From contig JAFGXZ010000002.1 in the NCBI GenBank assembly GCA_016936335.1, positions 1 to 7,985 of the forward strand: a stretch of DNA of 7,985 nt, written 5' to 3'. The DNA is from Fidelibacterota bacterium. GTDB taxonomy: Bacteria; Fidelibacterota; UBA2242. The notes under the pieces were generated by a model, which saw nothing but the letters and a program-made list of their open reading frames with translations, had not been told where the DNA came from and searched no databases. A program made the translations under genes and the position numbers. Below are positions 6,893 to 7,985 of the stretch, piece by piece; positions within the stretch are counted from its first letter, which is position 1; the number at the start of each line of letters is the position of its first letter.

Positions 6893-7985
6893 ATGAAATT
6901 ATCCTCGAAAATTCTGATGGGAATTGTAATTCTGTTCATGATGAATACGGTGTTTGGACAGTTGAAGGAATTCGATATCAAGGAGGTCGCGGCTCCGGCC
7001 GGCATACCGGTTTTTATTGATTATCCCGATTATGCGGCCGTCTATGTTTTTTCATCTTTGGGCAATCTGAGTATCAGTTCCAACCTGGGCTTGATTGCCG
7101 ATAAAAGCACACCCAGGGAGGGTAAATACCTGGTGATTGTTCGCCTGGATCGTCAGATCCTGACTGTAAAAGCACCGGGTTTCAAAGAGGGAAAAATCCG
7201 TCTGCCGAAGCTGGCTCAGCGGGATCGGAAATTTTACCAGGTTGAGGAATTAATCACCGAAGGAACGCTTGTCATCAGTTCGATTCCCGATGGGGCTGAA
7301 GTTTTGCTGAACGGGACACAATATGGATTCACACCCTATGAGGGCCTCCTGCTGGAAGGTGATTATGAACTGGTTCTGAAGAAGGATATGTATCACGATA
7401 AAGTCGAACAGATCAAGGTGGAACCGGATACCACGATGAGTTATACATTTCGTCTGAAGCCCCGATTTGGGAAATTATCACTGACGTCGGAACCGCCGGG
7501 AGCTGAGATATTCCTGGATGATAATCTGGTTGGGAAAACTCCGGTAAGCATTGATAAAGTCCCATCCGGCGAGCATGATGTCTTTGCCCGGTTGGAATTT
7601 TACGAAGATGTCGTGAAAACGTATACAGTTGAAGACGATAAAACCACCAGTGATAATATCATCATGCCAAAAACCCGGGATGCCCTGAACCTGGAAAAAC
7701 GGATCCGCTGGAAAAAATACCGGACCTACACCATGTATGGATCCGGTGCCGCGGGAGTGGCCGGGTTGGCGTTGAAATTTCTGTCGGATTCGAAATTTGA
7801 AGAGTACAACAACGCCACTTCCACGGCGGATGCGACGGATTTGCGTAAGCAGGTGGAGAATTTTGATCTGTATACCAAAATCGCTTTTATCGGATGTGGG
7901 GCCTTTGCCGGGTGGACGCTGTTCAACCATTGGGTGGTGATCAAGACCCCGGAACCGGTTGGCTCGGTAGAGTTATCACTGGCGC
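6893..7985 (+). CDS. PEGA-domain envelope protein (3' end beyond window)
   Basis: The frame stays open from ATG 6893 to the window edge, giving 364 residues without a stop. AAAGGA (6881-6886) lies six bases upstream. A signal peptide (hydrophobic 7-21, probable cleavage after G22) leads to a beta-rich N-terminal domain at about 24-118. Two PEGA domains follow: about 124-188 with SIPDGAEVLLNG and GFTP, and about 194-258 with SEPPGAEIFLDD and GKTP. PEGA repeats are small surface or periplasmic beta modules. A basic stretch (269-277, KRIRWKKYR) then precedes two hydrophobic segments, about 283-297 and 329-350, separated by a polar Asn/Thr/Ala-rich linker with a short helix. The two segments could be a hairpin membrane anchor. 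The gene lies 29 bases after the NTF2-like gene and is probably cotranscribed. The missing C-terminus could hold another domain. Confidence 0.88.
   Translation, partial: MKLSSKILMGIVILFMMNTVFGQLKEFDIKEVAAPAGIPVFIDYPDYAAVYVFSSLGNLSISSNLGLIADKSTPREGKYLVIVRLDRQILTVKAPGFKEGKIRLPKLAQRDRKFYQVEELITEGTLVISSIPDGAEVLLNGTQYGFTPYEGLLLEGDYELVLKKDMYHDKVEQIKVEPDTTMSYTFRLKPRFGKLSLTSEPPGAEIFLDDNLVGKTPVSIDKVPSGEHDVFARLEFYEDVVKTYTVEDDKTTSDNIIMPKTRDALNLEKRIRWKKYRTYTMYGSGAAGVAGLALKFLSDSKFEEYNNATSTADATDLRKQVENFDLYTKIAFIGCGAFAGWTLFNHWVVIKTPEPVGSVELSLA

Overview
The window carries eight protein-coding genes, all on the + strand, in two blocks. Base composition is moderate, with AT-rich intergenic DNA. No RNA gene, CRISPR array, insertion sequence or attachment site was seen. 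The mix of Shine-Dalgarno-led genes with LPP20-like/PKD, NTF2-like and PEGA-domain envelope proteins of a type familiar from Bacteroidota and relatives suggests an FCB-superphylum bacterium. Readable Shine-Dalgarno sites argue mildly against core Bacteroidota and for a deeper lineage such as Calditrichota, KSB1, Marinimicrobia or Ignavibacteria. The lineage is inferred and could not be checked by search.

Block 1 (about 110-3097) is a compact regulator-plus-exporter operon. It encodes a TetR-family repressor, an ABC ATPase and two ABC-2-type permeases. All three junctions are 4-base ATGA stop/start overlaps, so translational coupling is likely. The leader holds two candidate sigma70-type promoters. 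Between them and the repressor start lie two overlapping palindromes, good candidates for the TetR operator. The arrangement fits a self-regulated efflux pump; order and sequence style recall the actinobacterial fluoroquinolone-export ATPase/permease/permease set, but the substrate is unknown.

Block 2 (3172-7985, continuing past the window end) is the less ordinary part. It is a run of four genes whose products all start with a signal peptide: an unrecognised 407-residue secreted protein; a 492-residue protein with an LPP20-like N-terminus, a PKD domain and a conserved-looking C-terminal domain; a 321-residue protein with an NTF2-like C-terminal half; and a PEGA-domain protein with two hydrophobic helices, cut by the window edge. 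Gaps are 24, -1 and 29 bases, so these genes probably form one transcript and act together in the periplasm or cell envelope. The function of this set is not known to me; it is the best candidate here for an undescribed system.

The 74-base gap between the blocks has no clear terminator. It contains a weak AT-rich promoter candidate, and the gene after it lacks a Shine-Dalgarno site, so some read-through from the exporter operon cannot be excluded.
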